A program made the translations under genes and the position numbers. The notes beneath the pieces were generated by a model that was not told where the DNA came from, searched no databases, and was given only the letters and a program-made list of their open reading frames with translations. A DNA stretch of 64,000 nt from JAUQQI01 sp042408785 (lineage in GTDB: Bacteria > Chloroflexota > Dehalococcoidia > JAUQQI01): contig JBHOQU010000127.1 in assembly GCA_042408785.1 (NCBI GenBank), forward strand, positions 1 through 64,000. The letters are read 5' to 3'. Within the stretch, counting starts at the first letter, position 1; every line of letters starts with the position of its first letter. Positions 7,605 through 16,356 of this stretch are shown here, piece after piece.

Positions 7605-9968
7605 ATGGTTCAGGTTTCCGGAAGGCTGGTAGGTTCCCCCGTAAGGCGCACCGAGGACCGCCGACTGGTTACCGGCCGGGGAACCTACGTAGACAACATT
7701 AAAATTCCGGGCCTGCTTTTCCTGGGGGTTCTCCGAAGCCCGTACCCCCACGCCCGCATCACCCGGCTGGATGTTTCCCGGGCGGCCCGGGCCCCAGGGG
7801 TTCTGGCCGTCCTGACCGGCCAGGACCTGCTGGCCGCCGGCCTTAGGCCGATGCCGTGCGGCTGGCAGCTCCCGGAGTCGGTGGTTCCCCCGCGGTATGC
7901 CCTGGCCGTGGACCGGGTCCGGTATGTGGGCGAGCCGGTGGCGGCGGTGGTGGCCGACGGCCGCTACCGGGCCCGGGACGTGCTGGACCTGATCGACGTC
8001 GAGTACGAGCCCTTGCCGGCCGTGGTGGACCAGGAGGAGGCCCTTCGGCCCGGGGCGCCCCAGCTCCACCCCGAGGCCCCGGGGAACCTCTGCTTTAAGC
8101 GGGCGGTGTCGGGGGGCGACTGGGAGCGGGCGGTTCGGGAGGCCGATGGGGTAATCCGCCAGCGCTTGGTGGTTCAGCGGCTGGTTCCCAGCCCCATGGA
8201 GCCCCGGGCAACCACGGCGTGGTACCAGCCGGAGACCGACCAGCTCACCCTCTGGGTCTCCACCCAGGCGCCCCACCTGGTCCGCCAGTGGCTCTGCGAG
8301 GTGATGCCCCACCCCGAGCACAAGGTCCGGGTTATCTCGGGGGATGTTGGGGGCGGCTTCGGGGCCAAGATCTTTCTCTACCCCGAAGATGTCCTGGTGG
8401 CCTTCGCCAGCCGGAAGCTGGGCCGCCCGGTCCGCTGGGTGGAAACCCGGAGCGAGAACTTCCTGGGAATGACCCACGGCCGCGACCACGTAACTTACCT
8501 GGAGGTGGCCTACCGGCGGGACGGGACCATCCTGGGCTTAAAGCTTACCACCTACGCCAATATCGGGGCCTACATTTCGCCCTTCGCCATGGTCGTGCCC
8601 GGTATCCGGTTTATCTCCATGCTCAGCGGAACCTACGCCGTCCCCAACATCGTCGGGGAAGTCTACGGGGTCTTTACCAATACGGTGCCGGTGGACGCCT
8701 ACCGCGGCGCCGGCCGGCCCGAGGCCGCCTACTACATCGAGCGGGCGGTGGACCTGGTGGCGGCCGAGCTTGGGCTGGACCCGGCCGATGTCAGGCGCAA
8801 GAACTTCATCCCGCCTTTTGACAACTACTACCGGACCGCCATCGGCACCGTCTACGACAGCGGCGACTACCCCCGGGCCCTAGAAAAGCTTTTAGAGCTG
8901 GCCGAGTATCAGAAGCTCCGGGCCGAGCAGGAGCGGCTCCGGCGGGAGGGCCGGCTGGTGGGGATCGGCCTCTCCACCTACGTGGAGGTCACGGCCGGCG
9001 GCCCCAGCGTCGGGTCTGTCCAGGGTGGGAAGCGGGCCGGAAACTTCGAGTCGGCCCTGGTGCGGGTTCACCCCTCGGGCAAGGTCACCGTTTACACCGG
9101 GGCCCACGCCACCGGCCAGGGCCACGAAACCACCTTCGCCCAGCTCGTCGCCGACCGGCTGGGCATCCCCTTCGAGGATGTGGAGGTGGCCCACGGGGAC
9201 ACGGCCGCCCTGCCCTACGGCCTGGGCAGTTACGGCAGCCGGACCGTTCAGGTGGCCGGGTCGGCCATCCACCTGGCCTGCGAGCGGGTTCTTGAAAAGG
9301 CCCGCAAAATCGCCGCCTACCTGCTGGAGGCGGCCGAGGCCGACATCGTCTTTGAGAACGGCCGGTTCTTCGTCCGGGGTGCCCCCGGCCGGGCCGTGAC
9401 TTTCCAGGAGGTGGCCCAGGAGGCCTACATTCCCAGCCGGCTGCCCCCCGGCTTCGAGCTGGGCCTGGAGGCGGTGGCCTTCTTCGACCCCAGCTCCCCC
9501 ACCTACCCCTTCGGGGCCCACCTGGCGCTGGTGGAGGTGGACCCCGAGACCGGGGCCGTAAAGCTTCTCCGGTACGTGGCCGTAGACGACTGCGGTAAAG
9601 TCATCAACCCGATGCTTACCGAGGGCCTCGTCCACGGCGGGGTCGCCCAGGGGGTGGGCCAGGCCCTTTGGGAGCGGGCGGTCTACGACGAAAACGGCTA
9701 CCTTCTTACGGGCAGTTTTCTCGACTACGCCGTGCCCGTCGCCGAATACCTGCCGTCGTTCGAGACGGAGGCCATCGAGGTCCCATCCCCAACCAATCCC
9801 CTGGGGGCGAAGGGCATCGGCGAGTCGGGCACCATCGGGGCGCCGGCGGCGGTGGTCAACGCCGTGCTGGATGCCCTTAAACCCTTAGGCATCCGCCACC
9901 TCGACACGCCCCTTACTCCCGAACGGGTCTGGCGGGCCCTTCAGGAGGCCCGGGCGGGCCGGTCCTAG
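7605..9968 (+). CDS. xanthine dehydrogenase-family molybdopterin-binding subunit (form-II CoxL type)
   Basis: 787-residue large subunit of a molybdenum hydroxylase, which binds molybdopterin cytosine dinucleotide and oxidises its substrate with water-derived oxygen. N-terminal hammerhead domain (VGSPVRRTEDRRLVTGRGTY) followed by the two Mo-binding halves. Motifs: GGGFGAK near 249, AYRGAGR at 365-371 and the catalytic Glu740 in KGIGESGTIG. AYRGAGR is the signature of form-II CoxL-like proteins, not of true CO dehydrogenase (AYXCSFR), so CO oxidation should not be inferred. A strong Shine-Dalgarno AAGGAGG precedes the ATG. The FAD (CoxM) and 2Fe-2S (CoxS) subunits are absent from the window. 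The next gene, 5 bases on, is a CaiB transferase. Confidence 0.88.
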   Translation: MVQVSGRLVGSPVRRTEDRRLVTGRGTYVDNIKIPGLLFLGVLRSPYPHARITRLDVSRAARAPGVLAVLTGQDLLAAGLRPMPCGWQLPESVVPPRYALAVDRVRYVGEPVAAVVADGRYRARDVLDLIDVEYEPLPAVVDQEEALRPGAPQLHPEAPGNLCFKRAVSGGDWERAVREADGVIRQRLVVQRLVPSPMEPRATTAWYQPETDQLTLWVSTQAPHLVRQWLCEVMPHPEHKVRVISGDVGGGFGAKIFLYPEDVLVAFASRKLGRPVRWVETRSENFLGMTHGRDHVTYLEVAYRRDGTILGLKLTTYANIGAYISPFAMVVPGIRFISMLSGTYAVPNIVGEVYGVFTNTVPVDAYRGAGRPEAAYYIERAVDLVAAELGLDPADVRRKNFIPPFDNYYRTAIGTVYDSGDYPRALEKLLELAEYQKLRAEQERLRREGRLVGIGLSTYVEVTAGGPSVGSVQGGKRAGNFESALVRVHPSGKVTVYTGAHATGQGHETTFAQLVADRLGIPFEDVEVAHGDTAALPYGLGSYGSRTVQVAGSAIHLACERVLEKARKIAAYLLEAAEADIVFENGRFFVRGAPGRAVTFQEVAQEAYIPSRLPPGFELGLEAVAFFDPSSPTYPFGAHLALVEVDPETGAVKLLRYVAVDDCGKVINPMLTEGLVHGGVAQGVGQALWERAVYDENGYLLTGSFLDYAVPVAEYLPSFETEAIEVPSPTNPLGAKGIGESGTIGAPAAVVNAVLDALKPLGIRHLDTPLTPERVWRALQEARAGRS

Positions 9969-9973
9969 GACCG

Positions 9974-11161
9974 ATGCTTCCCCTCGAGGGGGTCCGGGTC
10001 CTGGACCTTTCCCGCCAGCTTCCCGGGCCCTTCTGCACCTGGCTTATGGCCGACCTGGGGGCCGACGTGGTCTGCATCGAGGACCCGGCGGCCATCGCCC
10101 GGGCCCGGGGCTCGGAGAGCCGGTCCGTCCTGGCCGAGGCGAGCTACGACCCCCGGCGCCAGGTGCTCAACCGCAACAAGCGGAGCCTGATTTTAAACTT
10201 AAAGGTTCCGGCCGGGCGGGAGGTCTTCTACCGGCTGGCCGAAAGGGCCGACGTGGTGGTTGAGGGCTTCCGGCCGGGGGTGACCCGACGGCTGGGCATC
10301 GACTACGAGACCCTGGCGGCGAAAAACCCCCGGCTGGTTTATTGCTCCCTTTCGGGCTGGGGTCAGACCGGCCCTTACCGGGAGGTGGCCGGCCACGATA
10401 TTAACTATCTGGCGGTGGCCGGGGTTCTGGACCTTACCGGTCCGGCCGGAGGCCCCCCGGTGATTCCCGGCGTCCAGGTGGCCGACATCGGGGGCGGGGC
10501 CCTGATGGCGGCCTTCGGCATCATGGTGGCCCTCTTCCACCGGGAGCGGACCGGCCGGGGCCAGTATCTCGACGTCTCTATGCTGGACGGGCTGGTGGCC
10601 TGGCTGGGCCACATCGTCGGCCGGTTTCTGAGCGGCGAGGTCTGGGGTCGGGGCCGGGGCCTGCTGAACGGCGGGGTCCCCTGTTACAACGTCTACCCGA
10701 CGGCCGACGGCAAGTACCTGGCCGTGGGGGCCCTGGAGCCCTGGTTCTGGGCCAACCTCTGCCGCCGGATCGGCCGGGAAGACTTGATCCCGAAGCAGTT
10801 CGCCACCGGCCCCGAGGGGGAGGCGGTTCGGTCCGAGCTGGCGGCCATCTTCAAGACCAGGAGCCGGGACGAATGGGTGGCCGAGCTGATGGGGGCCGAC
10901 ACCTGCGTCGCCCCGGTCAAGGAGCTTGCCGAGGCCCTAGCCGACCCGCAGGTGCAGGCCCGGCAGCTCCTTTTAGAGGTCGAGGACCCCCGCTACGGCC
11001 GGGTGCGGCAGGTGGGGTTTCCCATCAAGTTTTCGGCGACCCCGGCCCGGGTCCGGCACCTGGGCGGGCCCCTGGGGACGGACACCGAGGCGATTCTGAG
11101 GGAGCTGGGCTATTCGGCGGCCGAAATCGAGGGCCTGCGGCAGGCCGGGGCGATTCAGTAG
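9974..11161 (+). CDS. CaiB/BaiF family (family III) CoA transferase
   Basis: 395 residues. Family III CoA transferases move CoA between carboxylic acids through an aspartyl-CoA thioester. Seen: the N-terminal GVRVLDLSRQLPGPFCTWLMADLGADV motif region, NRNKRSLILNLKV near 55, VVEGFRPGVTRRLGIDYE near 90 and GQYLDVSMLDGLVAW near 195. The expected nucleophilic Asp lies in the central GHDINYLAVAG stretch near 140. It follows the CoxL-like gene by 5 bases and probably shares its transcript, which suggests CoA activation of the oxidase product or substrate (inference). The 3' end overlaps the convergent polysaccharide operon by 7 bases. A second family member is at 44890-46089. Confidence 0.88.
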   Translation: MLPLEGVRVLDLSRQLPGPFCTWLMADLGADVVCIEDPAAIARARGSESRSVLAEASYDPRRQVLNRNKRSLILNLKVPAGREVFYRLAERADVVVEGFRPGVTRRLGIDYETLAAKNPRLVYCSLSGWGQTGPYREVAGHDINYLAVAGVLDLTGPAGGPPVIPGVQVADIGGGALMAAFGIMVALFHRERTGRGQYLDVSMLDGLVAWLGHIVGRFLSGEVWGRGRGLLNGGVPCYNVYPTADGKYLAVGALEPWFWANLCRRIGREDLIPKQFATGPEGEAVRSELAAIFKTRSRDEWVAELMGADTCVAPVKELAEALADPQVQARQLLLEVEDPRYGRVRQVGFPIKFSATPARVRHLGGPLGTDTEAILRELGYSAAEIEGLRQAGAIQ

Positions 11162-12552
11162 GCCCCCCGGCCGGTAAGGACGGCCGGGATGGTCTGGAGC
11201 AGGATCTTAATATCCAGCCAGATGGACCAGTTCTCGATGTAGTAAAGGTCCAAAAGGACCATCTCGTCGAAGGGCAGGTCGCTGCGGCCCTTCACCTGCC
11301 AGAGGCCGGTAAGGCCGGGGGAAACCTCCAGCCGCCGCCGGTGCCAGGGCTCGTAAAGCTCCCACTCCTCGGGCACCGGCGGCCGCGGTCCCACTAGGCT
11401 CATCTCCCCCCGCAGCACGTTGATGAGCTGGGGAATCTCGTCCAGGCTGAGCCGGCGCAGGATGCGACCCACCCGGGTTCGGCGGGGGTCGTTACGGATT
11501 TTAAAAAGGGGCCCGGTGGCCTCATTAAGGTCTTTAAGCTTTTCTTTCTCCTGCTCGGCCCCTACGTACATCGACCGAAACTTGTAAAGGACAAAGGGCC
11601 GCCCATTTTTCCCTACCCGAACCTGCCGGATGAGGGCGGGGCCGGGCGAATCGAGGCGGATAAGCAAGGCGATGATAAGCCAGAGGGGCAAAAGGCCCAG
11701 CAACACCAGGCCGGCCACGGCGATATCGATGGCCCGCTTAACCAGCAGGCTAGCGGGACTCAAATTCTGGGGGCTCAGGCTCACCAGGGGTATCCCGTCC
11801 AGGTCGTCGACGTTGACCCGGCGCAGGCTTATCTCGTAAAGGTCCGGCACGACCCGGAAGTCGAGGCCGGCCCGGCGGCACCCCCGAACCAGCTCCATCA
11901 GCCGCTCGTGGGAGACGTTCGGCTGGGCGATGATGAACTCGTCGACCTTAAGCTCCCGGGCGACCTTCTCGGCGGCGCTGAGGGGTCCGAGCCAGCGGAA
12001 GCGGCCGATGTCGTCGGTGACGTGGTCGTCCAGAAAGCCCAGGAGGCGGTAGTCCCGCCCACCCCCGGTGGTCAGGGTGTGCATCACCAGCTGGGCCAGG
12101 GGACCCGCCCCGATCACCACCGTCTGCCGGACGCCGATGCCCCGCCGCCGCAAAAAGGCCAGGACCCCCAGCCCGCCCAGCCGGAAGGCGAGGGTAAAGG
12201 CGACCCCGGCGGCCCAGGCAAAGATGAACAGGAGCCGCGAATAAGGGTATCCGTAGTAAAGAAAGGCGGCCGCCAGCAGCAGCATCGATCCCACGCTGGT
12301 GGACGCCACCAGCCTGCCAGCCTCATCCAGAAACGAGTCCCGAAACGGCCGGCCGTACACCCCGGCGATGCCGTGGCTGGCGGTAAGCAGGGCCGCGAAG
12401 GCCACCTGCAGGGGCACCAGGTCGGCGTAGGGGACAAAGCTGGCCTCCGGCACCTCCCGGCCCAGCTCCAGGATGTACCGACCGTAGTAGGCCAGGGCAA
12501 AGGCCCCGTTCAGCAAGACGAAATCGGCCAGGGCGACCGCAACCCTAAACAT
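11155..12552 (-). CDS. polyprenyl-phosphate glycosyl-1-phosphate transferase (priming sugar transferase)
   Basis: 465 residues, WbaP/CpsE-like. It transfers a sugar-1-phosphate from a nucleotide sugar to undecaprenyl phosphate, starting repeat-unit assembly on the inner membrane face. N-terminal half: four to five hydrophobic segments and a CoA-binding/Rossmann-like domain (TVVIGAGPLAQLVMHTL). C-terminal catalytic domain from about 270: KRAIDIAVAGLVLLGLLPLW, then RVGKNGRPFVLYKFRSM, LRRLSLDEIPQLINVLRGEMS and LVGPRP, all hallmarks of the bacterial sugar transferase family. Last gene of the minus-strand polysaccharide operon; it overlaps the convergent CaiB gene. The sugar is not predictable. 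Confidence 0.92.
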   Translation of the reverse strand: MFRVAVALADFVLLNGAFALAYYGRYILELGREVPEASFVPYADLVPLQVAFAALLTASHGIAGVYGRPFRDSFLDEAGRLVASTSVGSMLLLAAAFLYYGYPYSRLLFIFAWAAGVAFTLAFRLGGLGVLAFLRRRGIGVRQTVVIGAGPLAQLVMHTLTTGGGRDYRLLGFLDDHVTDDIGRFRWLGPLSAAEKVARELKVDEFIIAQPNVSHERLMELVRGCRRAGLDFRVVPDLYEISLRRVNVDDLDGIPLVSLSPQNLSPASLLVKRAIDIAVAGLVLLGLLPLWLIIALLIRLDSPGPALIRQVRVGKNGRPFVLYKFRSMYVGAEQEKEKLKDLNEATGPLFKIRNDPRRTRVGRILRRLSLDEIPQLINVLRGEMSLVGPRPPVPEEWELYEPWHRRRLEVSPGLTGLWQVKGRSDLPFDEMVLLDLYYIENWSIWLDIKILLQTIPAVLTGRGAY

Positions 12553-12569
12553 CGTGCCCCTCAGGGGGT

Positions 12570-13613
12570 TCAGGCGGGCAGAACGCCGCCCTCTTCCCCA
12601 AGCTCTTTAAGGGCTCCGACCAGCTCCTCGACGCCCACCGGAACCGCCCCCACCTTCCCCACCACCAGGCCGGCCGCCACCGCCGCCACCCAGGCCGACT
12701 GGACCAGGCTTGCCCCGGCTGCCAGGCTCAGGGTCAGGGCGGCGATGGTGGTATCCCCGGCCCCGGTCACATCCCGGACCTCCCGCCGGCCCACGGCCGG
12801 GACGACCTCCGGGGCCGCCCCGGGCCGGAAGAGCATCATCCCCTTCTCGCCCATGGTCACCACCAGGCTGGCGCATTTGAGCCGCTCCAGAAGGCCCTGC
12901 CCGGCCGCGGCCACATCCTCGTACCCTGAGAGGCGCCGGCCCAGGACCGCCTCCGCCTCCCGCAGGTTCGGCTTCACCAGCTCGACCCCCTGGTATTCAA
13001 AAAACTGCTCCAGCTTCGGGTCCGCCGTCCGAAGCAGACCCCGCCGGCCCGCCCGGGCCTTCACCTCGGCGATCACCCTGGGAGTGAGCGCGCCCTTGTT
13101 GTAGTCTTCAAAGAGCACCGCATCGGCCCCGGCCAGGAGGCTTTCCAGCCGGTCTAGGAGCTCGTCCTCCACGGCCGGGGGAATGGGGGCGGTAAACTCC
13201 CGGTCGGCGCGGACCACCTGCTGGTTGTGGGCGATGATGCGGGTCTTAAGGGTGGTGGGGCGGTCGGGGTCGGTGACGAGGCCGGCGTCGTCGATCCCCA
13301 GGCTTGCCAGGGCCTCCCGGAGAAGCCGGGCAGCGTGGTCGGACCCCACAACCCCCACCAGAAGGGGCTCGGCCCCCAGGGCCTTGATGTTGGCGGCCAC
13401 GTTGGCCGCCCCCCCAGGTCGGACCGTCTGGTCCTTTATCTCAACCACCGGGACCGGCGCCTCCGGTGAGATGCGGGTCACGGTGCCCCAGAGGTACTCG
13501 TCCAGCATCACGTCGCCCACCACGACGATGCGCTTGGCCTGCCAGTTTCGGATGATGGCGATGAGCTCGTTTGCGCCCATAGCGACAAATTTCTCCAACG
13601 GAAGTTTACTCAA
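12570..13613 (-). CDS. hldE: D-glycero-D-manno-heptose-7-phosphate kinase (HldE kinase domain, RfaE1)
   Basis: 347-residue PfkB-family kinase matching the N-terminal domain of HldE; it phosphorylates heptose 7-phosphate at C1 on the way to an ADP-heptose. Seen: IVVVGDVMLDEYLWGTVTRIS near residue 29, PGGAANVAANIKALGAEP near 66 and the catalytic DVTGAGDTT near 285. The adenylyltransferase domain is absent here and is encoded separately at 32708-33193, as in organisms with HldA/HldC. The start is TTG 13613, overlapping the upstream gene by 8 bases; ATG 13580 is an alternative. Downstream of gmhA in the same operon. Confidence 0.9.
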   Translation of the reverse strand: MSKLPLEKFVAMGANELIAIIRNWQAKRIVVVGDVMLDEYLWGTVTRISPEAPVPVVEIKDQTVRPGGAANVAANIKALGAEPLLVGVVGSDHAARLLREALASLGIDDAGLVTDPDRPTTLKTRIIAHNQQVVRADREFTAPIPPAVEDELLDRLESLLAGADAVLFEDYNKGALTPRVIAEVKARAGRRGLLRTADPKLEQFFEYQGVELVKPNLREAEAVLGRRLSGYEDVAAAGQGLLERLKCASLVVTMGEKGMMLFRPGAAPEVVPAVGRREVRDVTGAGDTTIAALTLSLAAGASLVQSAWVAAVAAGLVVGKVGAVPVGVEELVGALKELGEEGGVLPA

Positions 13614-14562
13614 GGTCTTCCACCAGGGCCTGGGCCAGCAGGGGCACCATCAGCTCGTGGTGGCCGGTGAGATGGATCCCCCGACCGCCTTGCAGGGTGG
13701 GCCGCCGCAGGACGTTCTCCGACGGCCGGTAGTGACGCAGCATGTCCAGGTTTACCGTGGTAAAGTTCTCGACCCGGTGGCCCAGGTTGCGGGCCAGGTT
13801 GAGGGCCTTGAGGAAAACCTCGGGCAGGACCACCGCCGACCCGACGTTAAGATAAACGCCCCCTTCCAGCCGGGCCACCAGGCCCGCAAACCGGAGAAAA
13901 TCCTCGAAGCTGGCGGACCCCAGGGCATCGCCCCGGGCGGCCGGGTGCATGTGAATGATGTCGGCCCCGATGGTCACGTGGAGGGTGGCGGGGATGCCCC
14001 GCCGGTACGCCTGGGCCAGCAGGCTTACGTCCGCATTGGGCAGGTTTAACTCCAGGATTTTCCGGCCGACCACCTCCCCCCAGCCGGTCCCGGTAGCCAT
14101 CGCCTCCACGGCGCACTCGTTGAGAAAGCGACCCGTCTCCTCGGCCATACCGAAAGTCCCGTCGGCCAGGCCCTCGGCCACGTCCTCGGAGGTCTGCCCG
14201 ACCAGGGCCAGCTCGAAGTCGTGGATGGCCCCGGCCCCGTTCATGGCCAGGCCGTCCACGTAGCCGGCATCCATTAGGCCGATGATGACGGGGCTGAGCC
14301 CGACCTTTATAACGTGGGCCCCCAGGCCCCACACCACCGGCCGGCCCGCCGCCCGGGCCGCCCGGATGGCCCGCACCACCGCCCGCAGCTCCTCGGCCGC
14401 GAGAATCCGAGGCAGGCGGCCGAAAAACTCCCGGAAGGAGCTTCCCGGCCGCGGCGGCCCGGCCAGGGCCTCCCGGGAAACCCGGCTGGGCCGGGCCTGG
14501 AGGGGAACGGTTCGGGCCCGGCGGTGGTCCAGGCGGGGGAATTTAGGCCGCTCCGTCGGCAA
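13606..14562 (-). CDS. uncharacterised deoxyhypusine-synthase-like protein in heptose operon
   Basis: 318 residues. I do not recognise a characterised enzyme. The segments VWGLGAHVIKVGLSPVIIGL near 100, AMNGAGAIHDFELAL near 132 and GADIIHMHPAARG near 225 recall the NAD-binding Rossmann core of deoxyhypusine/homospermidine synthase-like proteins (inference, from memory of the fold family). The first 45 residues are Arg/Pro-rich and probably disordered. The TTG start at 14562 has GGAGG 6 bases upstream and lies inside the end of gmhA (20-base overlap). The gene sits between gmhA and the heptose kinase, so a role in sugar-phosphate or heptose metabolism is likely. Confidence 0.65.
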   Translation of the reverse strand: MPTERPKFPRLDHRRARTVPLQARPSRVSREALAGPPRPGSSFREFFGRLPRILAAEELRAVVRAIRAARAAGRPVVWGLGAHVIKVGLSPVIIGLMDAGYVDGLAMNGAGAIHDFELALVGQTSEDVAEGLADGTFGMAEETGRFLNECAVEAMATGTGWGEVVGRKILELNLPNADVSLLAQAYRRGIPATLHVTIGADIIHMHPAARGDALGSASFEDFLRFAGLVARLEGGVYLNVGSAVVLPEVFLKALNLARNLGHRVENFTTVNLDMLRHYRPSENVLRRPTLQGGRGIHLTGHHELMVPLLAQALVEDLE

Positions 14563-15130
14563 GCTCGGCCTCCACTAGGTCGCACAGAATGTGGCCCAGG
14601 GTTATATGGCACTCCTGAATCCGGGCCGTATCCTCCGACGGCACCACCAGGGCTACGTCCACCAGACCGGCCAGCGGGCCCCCATCTTTGCCGGTCAGCC
14701 CGACGGTCTTGAGGCCCAGGGCCCGGGCGGCCTCCACCGCCCGGAGGACGTTGGGACTCCGGCCGCTGGTGCTGATGGCCACCAGCACGTCCCCCGGCCG
14801 GCCAAGGGCCTCCACCTGCCGCCTGAAAACCTCTTCGAACCCGAAGTCGTTGCCGATGGCCGTAAGGGCCGAGGTGTCCACCGTCAGGGCGAGGGCGGCC
14901 AGCCCCGGCCGGTTCCGCCGGTAGCGGCCCACCAGCTCGGCCGCCAGGTGCTGGCTGTCGGCGGCGCTGCCGCCGTTGCCGCAGAACATAACCTTGTTTC
15001 CCCGTCGGAGGGCCTCGGCCACCAGCCGGGCGGCGGCCGCCAGCCGGTCGGCGAGGTTTTCGGCCAGCCAGACCTTGAGCCGGGCCGATTCGGCCAGCTG
15101 GGCCCGGACCGATGCCACCGGGTCCGTCAC
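14543..15130 (-). CDS. gmhA: sedoheptulose-7-phosphate isomerase GmhA
   Basis: First committed step of heptose synthesis: converts sedoheptulose 7-phosphate to D-glycero-D-manno-heptose 7-phosphate in the cytosol. 195 residues with a SIS domain. Family motifs: CGNGGSAADSQHLAAELVGRY near 50, the catalytic-site DTSALTAIGNDFGFEEVF near 84, ISTSGRSPNVLRAVE near 118 and the C-terminal EDTARIQECHITLGHILCDLVE. The GTG start at 15130 has GGAGGAGGA directly upstream and overlaps the GT9 stop by 4 bases. Next downstream are the unknown DHS-like gene and the heptose kinase. Confidence 0.94.
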   Translation of the reverse strand: MTDPVASVRAQLAESARLKVWLAENLADRLAAAARLVAEALRRGNKVMFCGNGGSAADSQHLAAELVGRYRRNRPGLAALALTVDTSALTAIGNDFGFEEVFRRQVEALGRPGDVLVAISTSGRSPNVLRAVEAARALGLKTVGLTGKDGGPLAGLVDVALVVPSEDTARIQECHITLGHILCDLVEAELADGAA

Positions 15131-16341
15131 GTCCTCCTCCCAGACCCCACCCCGGCCGGCCGGCCCAAAAGTTCGGCCGCCGCCTCAACCACCCGCCGGA
15201 CGGGGATGAGGGTAAGGCAGTAGTTTTCGATGTGCCGGCAGTGGACGTGGTCGCAGGGCCGGCAGGGCAGTTCGATTTCCAAAAGCCGATATTCGGTGTC
15301 GTAAGGGTGGTACTTGGCCGGCTCCGAGGGCCCAAAGAACGTCACCACCGGAACCCCGGCCGCGGCCGCCAGGTGCATCGGGGCGCTGTCGTTCCCGATG
15401 AAAAGGTGCATCTCCCGCAGGAGGGCGGCCGTCTGACGCAGACTCAGCCGACCTACAAAGTTCGCCGCCGGCCCCCCATAGTCCTGAACGAAGCGGGCCG
15501 CCAGACTCGCCTCCTCCGGCCCGCCCACCAGGTAAACGACCATTTCTGGGTATAGCTGGCGCAGGCCCCGGGCCGCGGCCGCAAACTTGCCCACCGGCAG
15601 GCACTTGGTGGCGAAGCCCGCCCCGAGGTGGACGGCCACCCGGGGTTTCCCGCCGGCTTCGGCCGCCAGCTTCCGGCCGAACTCCAGCTCTTCGGGCCGG
15701 AAGGGGACCTGCGGCCCCCCGCCCACGGGCCGGACCCCCAGCTGACCCACCACCGCCTGCGCGAAGTCCACCCGGTGGACGGGCCGGTCGGGGCCGAGGC
15801 TTACGTGGAGCCAGGAGCCGCCGCCCCGGGCGTCGCTGCCGACCCGAAGCTTGGGTCCCAAAAGCCACGTAAAAAGGATGTCCCGGGGGTCGCCCCGCAG
15901 CTCCACGGCGGCGTCGAAGGCCTCCCGCCGGAGGCGACGGACGGCCCGCAAAAGCCCCACGGCGGCCTCCGCCCAATCCAGCCGCTCCCCCCGCCAGGCC
16001 CGGTGCCAGGGGACCTTGACGACCCAGATGCGGTCGACGGCCGGGTGGCCCGCCAGCAGGGCCGCCCCGGCCGGGTCGGCCACCAGGTGGATTTCGGCGG
16101 CGGGGAAGCGGCGGCGGAGGGCCCGGATGGCCGGCTCCGAAAGGAGCAGGTCTCCGATCGAGTCCAGCCGAACGACGGCAACCTTGAGGCCCCGGCCGTC
16201 CCCGGTGGCGAGGCGGGTGAAAACCTCCTTCCAGGCCCGGTCCCGGCCGGTCCAGCGGTCGTGGAGGCCGATGAGCCGGGCGATGGGGGACTCAAGGCGG
16301 CCGATGACCCGGCTTTTGACCTTTCGGTCGAGGCCCATCAT
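15127..16341 (-). CDS. glycosyltransferase family 9 (heptosyltransferase-like)
   Basis: 404 residues; GT9 enzymes use ADP-heptose to extend lipid-linked or surface glycans. Seen: KVAVVRLDSIGDLLLSEPAI near 53 (acceptor-side motif), VAVHLGAGFATKCLP near 240, and the donor-binding FIGNDSAPMHLAAAAGVP followed by TFFGPSEPAKYHPY near 320-345. A Cys cluster (LPCRPCDHVHC) follows, as in many heptosyltransferases. Its position directly upstream of gmhA supports ADP-heptose as donor. Two adjacent ATGs (16341, 16338) are possible starts, with TGTTATAAT at 16356-16348 only 6-9 bases upstream. Confidence 0.9.
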   Translation of the reverse strand: MMGLDRKVKSRVIGRLESPIARLIGLHDRWTGRDRAWKEVFTRLATGDGRGLKVAVVRLDSIGDLLLSEPAIRALRRRFPAAEIHLVADPAGAALLAGHPAVDRIWVVKVPWHRAWRGERLDWAEAAVGLLRAVRRLRREAFDAAVELRGDPRDILFTWLLGPKLRVGSDARGGGSWLHVSLGPDRPVHRVDFAQAVVGQLGVRPVGGGPQVPFRPEELEFGRKLAAEAGGKPRVAVHLGAGFATKCLPVGKFAAAARGLRQLYPEMVVYLVGGPEEASLAARFVQDYGGPAANFVGRLSLRQTAALLREMHLFIGNDSAPMHLAAAAGVPVVTFFGPSEPAKYHPYDTEYRLLEIELPCRPCDHVHCRHIENYCLTLIPVRRVVEAAAELLGRPAGVGSGRRT

Positions 16342-16347
16342 CCTCCG

Positions 16348-16356
16348 ATTATAACA
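16348..16356 (-). promoter_or_regulatory. candidate internal promoter before the heptose genes
   Basis: Minus strand reads TGT then TATAAT, an extended -10, between the GT4 stop (16349) and the GT9 start (16341/16338). If used, it would give a leaderless transcript of the GT9-gmhA-DHS-like-hldE-priming transferase segment. Confidence 0.4.

Noticed and set aside
7605..9968. Aerobic CO dehydrogenase
   Set aside because: The active-site loop is AYRGAGR (form II), not the CO-dehydrogenase AYXCSFR, and the coxM/coxS genes are missing.
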